A stretch of 5,652 nt of DNA from Saprospirales bacterium (GCA_003448025.1 DLXL01000266.1:1-5652), one strand, 5' to 3'. Shown: positions 1-5,650, counted from the first letter of the stretch. The notes: generated from the letters alone by a model not told the origin. Program-made: numbers and translations.

Positions 1-20
1 GGTTTATGGGGTTTATGGGT

Positions 21-329
21 TTATTTGACGATGATTACTTTGGGGCCTTTATTTTCCAGATCAAGGCCTACAGGATCCAGGGCTTCATCAATCTGGCCTT
101 GCATGCCTTTATACATGGTTTCGCTTTTGATGGAGGTATATTCCCATTTCAACTCCTTAATTTCTTTTTGCAGCATTTGAATCCTTCGAACGCCTCTTTC
201 AGCATAATGTGCATTGGCGATATACAGAATGCCCAATCCACCCAGAAAGAGCAGGAACTGGAAGTTGCCAAAAACCAGATCTGTGGTGTGGCGACTTACA
301 TTGAGGGCATTGAGTAATTTGTTTGCCAA
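21..329 (-). CDS. ftsL: FtsL-type divisome protein (short bitopic membrane protein of the dcw cluster)
   Basis: This is a 102-residue protein with a short N-terminal stretch, one hydrophobic segment at about residues 23-39 (FQFLLFLGGLGILYIAN) and then a charged, coiled-coil-like region at about 44-80 containing KEIKELKWEY. That bitopic layout is typical of the FtsL-like proteins found after rsmH in Bacteroidota, where FtsL with its partners helps activate septal peptidoglycan synthesis at the inner membrane. The assignment rests on position (directly after mraZ-rsmH), size, topology and the KEIKELKWEY-type motif; FtsL sequences are poorly conserved. The start is a TTG, and no ATG or GTG lies in frame between it and the in-frame rsmH stop at 351-353. 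The next in-frame Met is residue 52, beyond the membrane segment. No Shine-Dalgarno is visible. It is probably co-transcribed with rsmH, 21 bp away. The product name is fairly sure; the exact start is less so. Confidence 0.85.
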   Translation of the reverse strand: MANKLLNALNVSRHTTDLVFGNFQFLLFLGGLGILYIANAHYAERGVRRIQMLQKEIKELKWEYTSIKSETMYKGMQGQIDEALDPVGLDLENKGPKVIIVK

Positions 330-350
330 AGCGACTGATTGAATTGGTTT

Positions 351-1271
351 TTACTGATTCTTTTGAGCAACCCTTAGTTTTGAACTTCTGGCTCTGGGAT
401 TTTGGCTGGTTTCTTTTTGACTGGGCTCAATGGGCTTTTTGGTAATGAGTGTCCAGGGACGGGTGATGTTTCCGTAAAAATCCTGGTCAACCTCGCCCTG
501 AATATTTCCGGTTTTCATAAAGTTTTTCACCATTCGATCTTCCAGGCTATGGAAAGTGATTATAGCTAACCGACCTCCGGGCGCAAGCATTTCCAGCGCA
601 TCCTTCATGAAATCTTCAAGCGCTCCCAGTTCGTCATTTACTTCCATCCGCAGTGCCTGAAACACTTGCGACAGGTAGCGCATCCGGTCGCCCATCAGGT
701 TCTTGCTGCACAACTCTAACAGATCACCAGTGCTGCGAAAAGGCAGTTTTTCGCGTTCCTGAACTACCGCATGTGCCAGCGTTTTGGCATTCCGTACTTC
801 TCCAAGTTCGCTGAAAATGCGCTGCAACTCCTCAGCATTCCGTGAATTCAGCAAATCCGCAGCTGTTTCGCCCTCCTGTCGGTTCATGCGCATATCGAGC
901 GCCGCGTCAAAACGGTATGAGAATCCTCTTTCTGCCGTATCGAGCTGGTGGCTGCTCACTCCAAGGTCGGCCAGGATACCCTGCACGGTTCCAGGCCGAA
1001 CACCTTCAGCACGCAACTGTCTTTTCAAATGCCTGAAATTGGATGGTATGAACAAGAAGCCAGGGCTGGCTAAAAACTCCTGCTGCTCCGTGTTTCGTTG
1101 TGCATCTTCATCCTGATCAAAGGCAAACAAGCGACCTTCCCCGCCCATTTTTTCCAATATCAATCTGGAGTGCCCACCGCCGCCAAAAGTTGCATCAACA
1201 TAGACTCCTCCGGGCTTAACGCCCAGAAAATCAATGCTTTCGTGCAAGAGGACAGACTCGTGGTACACCAT
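351..1271 (-). CDS. rsmH: 16S rRNA (cytosine(1402)-N(4))-methyltransferase RsmH (MraW)
   Basis: This is a full-length 306-residue RsmH, close to the usual family size. The enzyme uses S-adenosylmethionine to methylate N4 of C1402 in the 16S rRNA decoding centre of the small subunit in the cytoplasm. Visible family motifs are the SAM-binding loop VDATFGGGGHS (25-35), the acidic FDQDEDA at 51-57, DLGVSSHQLD (102-111), RGFSYRFDAALDMRM (115-129), QALRMEVNDEL (205-215), TFHSLEDRMVK (239-249) and the basic C-terminal NPRARSSKLR (291-300). The ATG at 1271 is fixed by an in-frame TGA two codons upstream. It lies 80 bp after mraZ and 21 bp before ftsL on the same strand, in the conserved dcw order. 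No separate promoter is evident in the 80-bp gap, so transcription from the mraZ promoter is inferred. Nothing appears truncated and no key motif is missing. Confidence 0.98.
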   Translation of the reverse strand: MVYHESVLLHESIDFLGVKPGGVYVDATFGGGGHSRLILEKMGGEGRLFAFDQDEDAQRNTEQQEFLASPGFLFIPSNFRHLKRQLRAEGVRPGTVQGILADLGVSSHQLDTAERGFSYRFDAALDMRMNRQEGETAADLLNSRNAEELQRIFSELGEVRNAKTLAHAVVQEREKLPFRSTGDLLELCSKNLMGDRMRYLSQVFQALRMEVNDELGALEDFMKDALEMLAPGGRLAIITFHSLEDRMVKNFMKTGNIQGEVDQDFYGNITRPWTLITKKPIEPSQKETSQNPRARSSKLRVAQKNQ

Positions 1272-1351
1272 AGTTCAACCAAGTGCGACAGCGCTTTTCC
1301 ACCATTCATTTCGTAGCCAGGAAATACCTGAACCTTGTAGAAACGACTTGT

Positions 1352-1834
1352 TTAAAGCTCTATCTCGTCATCGCCACCCATCACCGTGTTGGCCAAATCG
1401 GCAAACTCATTCGGATCAAAAGCAGCAGAGGAAGCATATTGCTCTGGCGACCAGATTTCAATCTTGCCACCCATGGCAAGCAATACAGCTTCTTTGGTGA
1501 TACCCGCATAGTCCATCAAAGGCTTCTGCAACAGGATTCTGTCCGCGCTATCCGTAGTAAGAGGATATGCTCCGTAGTGAAAGGAGCGGACAAATGCGCG
1601 GTTCCGGTCATTGAAACTATTGAGACGGCTCAGCTTAGCAGCAATGCCATCCCAGACCGGTTTGGGGTAAAGTGTGAGACACTTCTCAAACCCCCGGTTT
1701 ACTACAAACTCATAAGCCGCACCCTCGCCGTTGGACCCTGCTGTTAAAGCGGGCAACTGACGGAGCAGCGCAGTTGGCAGGCGCAGACGACCCTTTTCAT
1801 CAAGAGCCACCGAGTATTCGCCGATGAGTTGCAT
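1352..1834 (-). CDS. mraZ: MraZ, transcriptional regulator of the division/cell wall cluster
   Basis: This is a 160-residue MraZ, slightly longer than the roughly 150-residue family norm because of an acidic C-terminal tail (GGDDEIEL). Two SpoVT/AbrB-type DNA-binding modules are visible. The first carries GEYSVALDEKGRLRLP at 5-20, and the second carries DSADRILLQKPLMDYAGI at 95-112, followed by GGKIEIWSPEQY (122-133). MraZ proteins form ring-shaped oligomers, bind tandem GTGG-type repeats and usually repress their own dcw operon. Here mraZ is the first gene of the leftward mraZ-rsmH-ftsL series. The ATG at 1834 gives an N-terminus that matches the family start. No Shine-Dalgarno is visible, as is common in Bacteroidota. 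Four 10-bp-phased operator-like repeats and a -7 element lie upstream, consistent with autoregulation (inferred). Confidence 0.97.
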   Translation of the reverse strand: MQLIGEYSVALDEKGRLRLPTALLRQLPALTAGSNGEGAAYEFVVNRGFEKCLTLYPKPVWDGIAAKLSRLNSFNDRNRAFVRSFHYGAYPLTTDSADRILLQKPLMDYAGITKEAVLLAMGGKIEIWSPEQYASSAAFDPNEFADLANTVMGGDDEIEL

Positions 1835-1912
1835 GTTAGTAGTGGTGTGGGACCGTACTTCTGCTAAGTGTGAGCCGGGGCGTATGTGGGATAAACCACC
1901 ATTTCACAGGGA

Positions 1913-1920
1913 CAAAAGTA
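1913..1920 (-). promoter_or_regulatory. mraZ: Predicted -7 promoter element of the mraZ operon
   Basis: Read on the minus strand this is TACTTTTG, an exact match to the Bacteroidota -7 consensus TAnnTTTG. It would place transcription initiation near 1905-1908 and give a leader of about 70 nt before the mraZ ATG. A TTTG that could serve as the -33 element sits 23 bp further upstream, slightly more than the usual spacing, and lies inside the MraZ-type repeats. Binding there would be expected to block the promoter. The match is direct; function is inferred. Confidence 0.6.
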
Positions 1921-1930
1921 AATACTATTT

Positions 1931-1970
1931 CCATATTTTACCACAAATCTCCACTTTTTATCACTTTTTT
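1931..1970 (-). promoter_or_regulatory. mraZ: MraZ operator: four 10-bp-phased repeats upstream of mraZ
   Basis: On the minus strand four consecutive 10-mers read AGTGATAAAA (preceded by AAAA), AGTGGAGATT, TGTGGTAAAA and TATGGAAATA. Each carries a GTGG-like core in the same position, giving an exact 10-bp period (one helical turn). Known MraZ boxes have this layout: TGGGN repeats with 5-nt spacers in E. coli and AAAGTG-type repeats with a 10-bp period in mollicutes. The first two units here (AAAGTG N4 AAAGTG) resemble the latter. The location just upstream of the -7 element, ahead of mraZ itself, supports an autoregulatory operator. No binding data are available. Confidence 0.75.
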
Positions 1971-2048
1971 GTAAAAATATATTTAATAATTTATTTAAAA
2001 TATTGATTTTCAATTATTTAAAATATTAATTTTTTAAATTTTTACAAA
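1968..2048. repeat. 11-bp perfect inverted repeat framing the AT-rich core
   Basis: The left arm TTTGTAAAAAT (1968-1978) and right arm ATTTTTACAAA (2038-2048) are exact reverse complements, separated by 59 bp of almost pure A/T. The left arm abuts the mraZ operator repeats. Because the region is AT-rich some symmetry is expected by chance, but both arms include a G/C base at the matching position. Confidence 0.5.
1991..2033. repeat. 20-bp direct repeat (19/20) in the AT-rich intergenic core
   Basis: TTATTTAAAATATTGATTTT at 1991-2010 is repeated as TTATTTAAAATATTAATTTT at 2014-2033. The copies differ at one base and are offset by 23 bp. Possible roles are an UP-element-like or bent-DNA region, or a binding site for an AT-preferring nucleoid protein. 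The sequence alone does not decide between these. Confidence 0.55.
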
Positions 2049-2167
2049 CTTGTTTTGACAAAAAAACTGAAATGCAACTCTATGAGTGACAAAACATGGT
2101 CAAAAAAATACATTCAAGAGGCCAATAACCCATTTTTTTCATCAAATATTTACAAATGAATAAAATG

Positions 2168-2223
2168 GTGGTAAAATGTGGAGATTCTTTCCCTCCAAAA
2201 GAAATCTGGTGGGAAATCGTGGG
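2168..2223 (+). promoter_or_regulatory. Second MraZ-box-like cluster facing the OmpA-type gene
   Basis: Two pairs of GTGG cores are each spaced exactly 10 bp apart: GTGG at 2168 and 2178, and GTGGG at 2209 and 2219. The second pair, TGGGAAATCGTGGGA, fits the E. coli MraZ box TGGGN-N5-TGGGN exactly. The first pair shares GTGGTAAAATRTGGARAT with the operator in front of mraZ but in the opposite orientation. The two pairs are 31 bp apart, about three helical turns, so all four cores would face nearly the same side of the DNA. The cluster ends about 115 bp before the preferred start of the OmpA-type gene. A MraZ regulatory role for this gene is inferred. Confidence 0.5.
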
Positions 2224-2339
2224 AACAACCTCACTGAAAATCACACTCTTTATGGAAATTCGATCCGGATATTACTCAAATGAGGTATTTTGTGGCCTTC
2301 TGGCAACTGGCGCCACACGCTTTTATGCTTTCATCCACT

Positions 2340-3989
2340 ATGAGAAACACGATTACATTCTTGCTAATAATCCAATCACTTTCCCTTTATGGGCAAACAC
2401 CTCACCCATGGGAATTAGGCATGGGTATTGGAACCGCCGCGTACCTGGGAGAAACCAACGACCTTCAATTAGGCTCTCCGGCGAAAGGCTTCCATCCTGA
2501 AATCAACCTGCAAGCCAGAAAAAATCTGAATAATTCATTGACGCTTCGTGCGCATGCCTTATTTACACGTATTTCCGGCAACGACCGCCATTACCGTACT
2601 CCCGCCTGGCGACAGGAGCGCGGCTTGTCTTTTACCAGTTCGCTCTTAAGTTTCTCTCTGATGGGGGAATTTTATCCTGCAGGCATATACAGCTATAAAA
2701 AAGGTAAATCCAGGAAACAACATACCAAACGCCGTGTATGCACCCCTTTTCTTGCAGCTGGACTCGGAGTAGATTTCACACGCCCCAAAGTTTATTGGAA
2801 TGATCAACCTTCCAATGACTATCTGGATCCCCTGCTGGTATCTATTGATAAAGGGCGTAGTAATAAGCCAGATATCAGCATTCCTTTTGGGCTGGGCGCC
2901 CGTTTTAGCCTCAGCAAACGCTTTACACTTGGGATTGAAGGATTCATCGTTCCTACATTGGGCGATTATCTGGACGGAATCAGCGTTGCTGGCAATCCGG
3001 ATGATAACGATTGGTATGTGTTCGCAGGCATAAGTGGGTGCTACGCCTTTGGCGAAAACAATAAAAAGAATAAAAAGTCGGAAACAGAAAAACCGGAAAT
3101 AGCCATTAAACCGGCAGAACCCGATCGCGACAACGATGGCATTCCGGATATCTATGATCAGTGCCCGGATGGTGCAGGCACCCTGCAGCTATTTGGTTGC
3201 CCGGATTCAGACCGCGACGGCGTAGCCGACCGTGACGATCATTGCCCGGACATTCCCGGCCTTGTCAGCCTGAAAGGTTGCACGGATATGGATGAGGATG
3301 GTATTGCCGATAAGGACGATAACTGTCCGGACCAAAAAGGCACCCTGGAATACAGAGGCTGTCCACCGGTAGATCGGGATAAAGATGGCGTAGCTGATGC
3401 AGAAGACTTGTGTCCGGATATGCGCGGGGTGTTACGATTTAAGGGCTGTCCGGATTCCGATGCAGATGGCATTCCTGACAACAAAGACGCGTGTCCGGGC
3501 ATAGCTGGCCCGGAACGTTTAAAAGGCTGCCCTGATTCTGATGCCGACGGCATTTCAGACAAAGAAGATGAATGTCCTACCCTTGCAGGTATCCCTGAAA
3601 AAAATGGATGTCCGGAGGCGCTTCCACCAGCGCCTGGTGTGCCTTTTAAAGCGGTATACTTTGGCTCCACACTGGAAGGATGGTACAACACCTCACTCGT
3701 CACACTTGACGAAGTAGTGGCTATTCTTCAGGCTGATCCTATGCTGGATGCCCGAATGGAAGGACACACAGACAATACCGGCCAGGAGCCCGCCAACGAC
3801 CTGTTGGCGGAAAAACGGGCAAAACGATGCAGAGACTATCTGATTACCAAAGGCATCGATCCAAAAAGGCTGAGCTACCTTGGCCACGGTTCCCAAAAAC
3901 CATTTGTCCCCAACGACACCCGGGAAAACAGGCAACTTAACCGTCGGGTGGAGATACATTTCCTGCGGAGTGGAAAAGCTGTAAAATGA
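2340..3989 (+). CDS. OmpA-family outer membrane protein with thrombospondin type 3 repeats
   Basis: The protein has 549 residues from the chosen ATG. Residues 1-19 form a signal peptide (MRNTITFLLIIQSLSLYGQ). About 20-240 are rich in alternating aromatic and glycine segments typical of a Bacteroidota outer-membrane beta-barrel. A charged linker (about 241-260) leads to six thrombospondin type 3 repeats (262-424, DxDxDG calcium-binding motifs). An OmpA C-terminal domain follows (about 434-541) with GHTDNTG and NRRVEI, including the Asp and Arg that bind diaminopimelate in peptidoglycan. The likely role is tethering the outer membrane to the cell wall, with a Ca-stabilised rod between barrel and anchor. 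An in-frame ATG at 2280 would add 20 residues and bury the signal peptide, so 2340 is preferred. It is divergent from mraZ, with MraZ-box-like repeats upstream. No individual family name beyond OmpA/TSP3 is claimed. Confidence 0.93.
   Translation: MRNTITFLLIIQSLSLYGQTPHPWELGMGIGTAAYLGETNDLQLGSPAKGFHPEINLQARKNLNNSLTLRAHALFTRISGNDRHYRTPAWRQERGLSFTSSLLSFSLMGEFYPAGIYSYKKGKSRKQHTKRRVCTPFLAAGLGVDFTRPKVYWNDQPSNDYLDPLLVSIDKGRSNKPDISIPFGLGARFSLSKRFTLGIEGFIVPTLGDYLDGISVAGNPDDNDWYVFAGISGCYAFGENNKKNKKSETEKPEIAIKPAEPDRDNDGIPDIYDQCPDGAGTLQLFGCPDSDRDGVADRDDHCPDIPGLVSLKGCTDMDEDGIADKDDNCPDQKGTLEYRGCPPVDRDKDGVADAEDLCPDMRGVLRFKGCPDSDADGIPDNKDACPGIAGPERLKGCPDSDADGISDKEDECPTLAGIPEKNGCPEALPPAPGVPFKAVYFGSTLEGWYNTSLVTLDEVVAILQADPMLDARMEGHTDNTGQEPANDLLAEKRAKRCRDYLITKGIDPKRLSYLGHGSQKPFVPNDTRENRQLNRRVEIHFLRSGKAVK
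3120..3611 (+). repeat. Six tandem thrombospondin type 3 repeats encoded in the OmpA-type gene
   Basis: Six protein repeats follow the pattern DxDxDGxxDxxDxCP-x(n)-GCP, with a period of 27 residues (81 bp). The one exception is a two-residue insertion between repeats 3 and 4 (CPPVDRDKDG). Each unit contributes two cysteines, giving twelve in all, separated alternately by 12 and 15 residues (17 at the insertion). Repeats 5 and 6 are the most alike in sequence (both begin PDSDADGI), which suggests a recent unit duplication. Confidence 0.9.
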
Positions 3990-4010
3990 ATGCTCAGCAC
4001 TTCACAATCT

Positions 4011-4922
4011 ATGGATTTTGGAAAATTACCTAACGTTGATCAGGTTGATTTCAGCCTAGGAGCCGAGCCGGAAAGGAATAAGGCGGTACTGGAATGTGCC
4101 AGCCTGAATAGCCAAACCCCTTCCATATATGTTGGCCCAACAGGTTATAACATGAAAGAATGGATCGGGAAATGGTATCCGTTTGGCGGGCGCGAAAAGG
4201 ACTTTTTAAGGTATTACGGACAGCAGTTTAACACGATTGAGTTTAATACCACCCACTACCGGATGCCAGATTCCTCTTCCGTAAACCGATGGATAAGTGA
4301 AGTGCCGGAGGATTTCAGGTATTGCCCCAAAATACCTCAGAGCATCAGTCATGCACGGGACCTGGGTCTTTCCACTCGGGAGCCGGATATTTTTTGCGAA
4401 GCAATCAGCGGATTAGGCTTGCGCTTAGGCCATTGTTTTATGCAACTCCCTCCTCATTTTGGCGCAAGGGAGTTGGCTGTATTAGATCGGTTTTTATCGA
4501 GGTTTGCCCACCTGATTCCTTTGGCAGTGGAAGTGAGGCACCCTGTATTTTTCCAACATGGTCCGGAAAGCAGATACTTATTTGACTTGCTGGAACAATA
4601 CCAGACGGCTGCAGTCATAACAGATGTTGCCGGAAGAAGAGATGTTTGCCATATGCAACTCACGCAGAAAACCACCCTGATCAGGTTTGTTGGAAATGGA
4701 CTTCATCCAAGCGATTATACCAGGGTAAAAGCTTGGTCAGACCGACTAAAGCGGTGGTTTGATATGGGACTTAAAGAAGCCTATTTCTTTGCTCATGAGC
4801 CTGACAATTTATTAGCTCCCGAGTTAAGCCGGTTCTGTGTGGATACTTTTAAGGAACATATACCTAACATCGCAATTCGCGGCCCTGAACCGGTCCCTGG
4901 TCAGCAAGGCAGCTTATTCTAG
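4011..4922 (+). CDS. DUF72 (YecE-like) family protein, TIM-barrel fold, function unknown
   Basis: The protein has 303 residues from the chosen start and covers the whole DUF72 domain. Recognisable stretches are IYVGPTGYNMKEWIGKWYP (about 39-57), NTIEFNTTHYRMP (74-86), AVEVRHP (172-178), ITDVAGRRD (203-211), RFVGNG followed by SDYTR (225-238) and AYFFAHEPDN (257-266). DUF72 proteins are widespread, adopt a TIM-barrel-like fold and have no established reaction, so no function is assigned. An in-frame ATG at 3990 directly abuts the OmpA-type stop codon and would add seven residues (MLSTSQS). The start at 4011 is preferred because Bacteroidota homologues typically begin MxFG near this point (from memory, not checked). 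The 0-21 bp spacing suggests co-transcription with the OmpA-type gene. No signal peptide is present, so the protein is probably cytoplasmic. No frameshift or truncation is seen. Confidence 0.92.
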   Translation: MDFGKLPNVDQVDFSLGAEPERNKAVLECASLNSQTPSIYVGPTGYNMKEWIGKWYPFGGREKDFLRYYGQQFNTIEFNTTHYRMPDSSSVNRWISEVPEDFRYCPKIPQSISHARDLGLSTREPDIFCEAISGLGLRLGHCFMQLPPHFGARELAVLDRFLSRFAHLIPLAVEVRHPVFFQHGPESRYLFDLLEQYQTAAVITDVAGRRDVCHMQLTQKTTLIRFVGNGLHPSDYTRVKAWSDRLKRWFDMGLKEAYFFAHEPDNLLAPELSRFCVDTFKEHIPNIAIRGPEPVPGQQGSLF

Positions 4923-4924
4923 TA

Positions 4925-4951
4925 TTGAATCCGACCTTTTTTAGAACTTTG
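4925..4951 (+). promoter_or_regulatory. Promoter-like motif for the small lipoprotein gene
   Basis: GAACTTTG at 4944-4951 matches the Bacteroidota -7 consensus TAnnTTTG at all but the first base and continues into the frequently seen TTTGCG context. A TTG at 4925-4927, 16 bp upstream, could serve as the -33 element. Initiation would fall about 10-15 nt before the ATG at 4970. The site occupies the short gap after the DUF72 stop codon, so the lipoprotein gene may be transcribed both from here and by read-through. Confidence 0.4.
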
Positions 4952-4969
4952 CGTCCAAATTCTTCCATT

Positions 4970-5476
4970 ATGATGCATAAGTACCTGATATTTTGTTTTG
5001 CATGGTTAACTTTCATATCCTGCAAAGAAACACCCTCTGCACCAGTTACACCAGGCGATCCCAACAACCCACCCAAATACTCGAAATCCGATTTGAAAAA
5101 ACTCCGTTGGATTAAAGGCAACTGGAAAACAGATCTTGACGGCCCCGGATTTTACCAGAACTACACCTTTACTTCTGATACCAGTTTGAATATCCTGTCC
5201 TATCAGTTCAATGGCACAGACACATCAGCCAATGCCACAAGTATAGTTTATTGGTCAAACAACCATATTTATCTGGGTCCCAATAAAGAATGGGTAGCTG
5301 TGTTGCTCACAGACAATGAACTCCTATTAAGCCCCACCCGACTAGGATGGCATACCATCCATTGGACTGTAAATAAAGAAAAGGAAACCTGGACTGCAGT
5401 ACACAAACGTCCGGATTTCACCAGAACAATCAAAATGAAACGCCATATACCACTCAGCGAAATGCTTAAAAAGTAA
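4970..5476 (+). CDS. Small predicted lipoprotein, possible lipocalin-like domain
   Basis: The protein has 168 residues from the ATG at 4970. The N-terminus MMHKYLIFCFAWLTFISC is a type II signal peptide with a lipobox-like FISC and the acylated Cys at residue 18. KE directly follows the Cys, which partly resembles the charged lipoprotein export signals of Bacteroidota, so surface exposure is possible. A Pro-rich linker (about 19-33) leads to a single domain starting LKKLRWIKGNWK. The W-x-x-G-x-W pattern followed by many short alternating strands resembles lipocalin-like or DUF6265-type small beta-barrels. I do not recognise a specific family with confidence and assign no ligand. An upstream in-frame TTG at 4925 would add 15 residues before the signal peptide and overlap the promoter-like motif, so it is rejected. 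ATG at 4973 is an equally possible start. The gene is 47 bp downstream of DUF72 on the same strand and is followed by the palindromic repeat. Confidence 0.8.
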   Translation: MMHKYLIFCFAWLTFISCKETPSAPVTPGDPNNPPKYSKSDLKKLRWIKGNWKTDLDGPGFYQNYTFTSDTSLNILSYQFNGTDTSANATSIVYWSNNHIYLGPNKEWVAVLLTDNELLLSPTRLGWHTIHWTVNKEKETWTAVHKRPDFTRTIKMKRHIPLSEMLKK

Positions 5477-5507
5477 TCCTGCTCCCAGAGGTGAACCATG
5501 GATAATG

Positions 5508-5650
5508 GAACCACAAAGGCACGGAGGGCACAAACGTTTTTTTTAAAACCACAAAAGGCACAGAGGGCACAAAGGGAATAAACTTAAAATATCCTTTGTG
5601 CACTTTGTGCCTTTTGTGGTTCAAAAAGATCTCCGTGCCTTTTGTGGTTC
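5508..5650. repeat. Nested palindromic intergenic repeat (REP/MITE-like, CCACAAAGGCAC type)
   Basis: Two forward units (about 5509-5535 and 5547-5575) and two reverse units (5593-5621 and about 5631-5649) share the core AACCACAAARGGCAC. The inner arms 5547-5575 and 5593-5621 are complementary at 27 of 29 positions around a 17-nt AT-rich loop. As RNA, one of the two mismatches would be a G-U pair. The outer arms 5508-5526 and 5631-5650 match except for one extra A in the right arm. Such CACAAAG-rich repeats are familiar between genes in Bacteroidota. The element starts 31 bp after the lipoprotein stop codon and may continue beyond the window. It could be a non-autonomous mobile repeat, or act as a 3'-end stem-loop in lipoprotein mRNA. 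There is no T-run directly after the rightward stem, so a classic terminator is not claimed. Confidence 0.85.

Larger units (their letters stand above)
1835..2339. other. 505-bp divergent intergenic regulatory region between mraZ and the OmpA-type gene
   Basis: No convincing gene lies here. From left to right it holds the mraZ leader and -7 element (1913-1920), a leftward-facing four-repeat MraZ-type operator (1931-1970), a very AT-rich core (about 1966-2060) with direct and inverted repeats, and two rightward-facing pairs of 10-bp-phased GTGG repeats (2168-2181 and 2209-2223). I could not find a clean TAnnTTTG promoter for the rightward gene. Open frames that run through 2156-2500 overlap the OmpA signal-peptide region in another frame and do not resemble a protein. 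Confidence 0.8.

Noticed and set aside
1283..1747. Plus-strand open frame of 154 codons opposite mraZ
   Set aside because: mraZ on the other strand is unmistakable by motif and context; this frame shows no family resemblance.
2053..2088. TTGACA (2055-2060) followed by CTATGA as an E. coli-like promoter
   Set aside because: The -10 part is poor, and primary promoters in Bacteroidota do not follow the TTGACA/TATAAT pattern.
2286..2292. TATTTTG as a -7 promoter element for the OmpA-type gene
   Set aside because: It lacks one T compared with TAnnTTTG and has no convincing -33 partner, so the promoter of this gene remains unassigned.
2156..2500. Plus-strand open frame of 114 codons starting in the intergenic region
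   Set aside because: It overlaps the signal-peptide and barrel start of the OmpA-type gene in another frame, runs through the GTGG repeats and has no recognisable protein features.
3239..3703. Minus-strand open frame of 154 codons opposite the TSP3 repeats
   Set aside because: It is the antisense shadow of a repetitive, GC-biased coding stretch; its Ser/Pro/Gly-rich periodicity mirrors the 81-bp repeat.
5547..5621. Rho-independent terminator for the lipoprotein gene
   Set aside because: The stem is strong but long, and no T-run directly follows it in the rightward direction (next bases are CAAAAAGAT); the repeat-element explanation fits better, although some termination cannot be excluded.
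5509..5650. Possible CRISPR array at the right edge
   Set aside because: The units occur in both orientations, differ in sequence and have unequal spacers, which is typical of a palindromic intergenic repeat and not of CRISPR.
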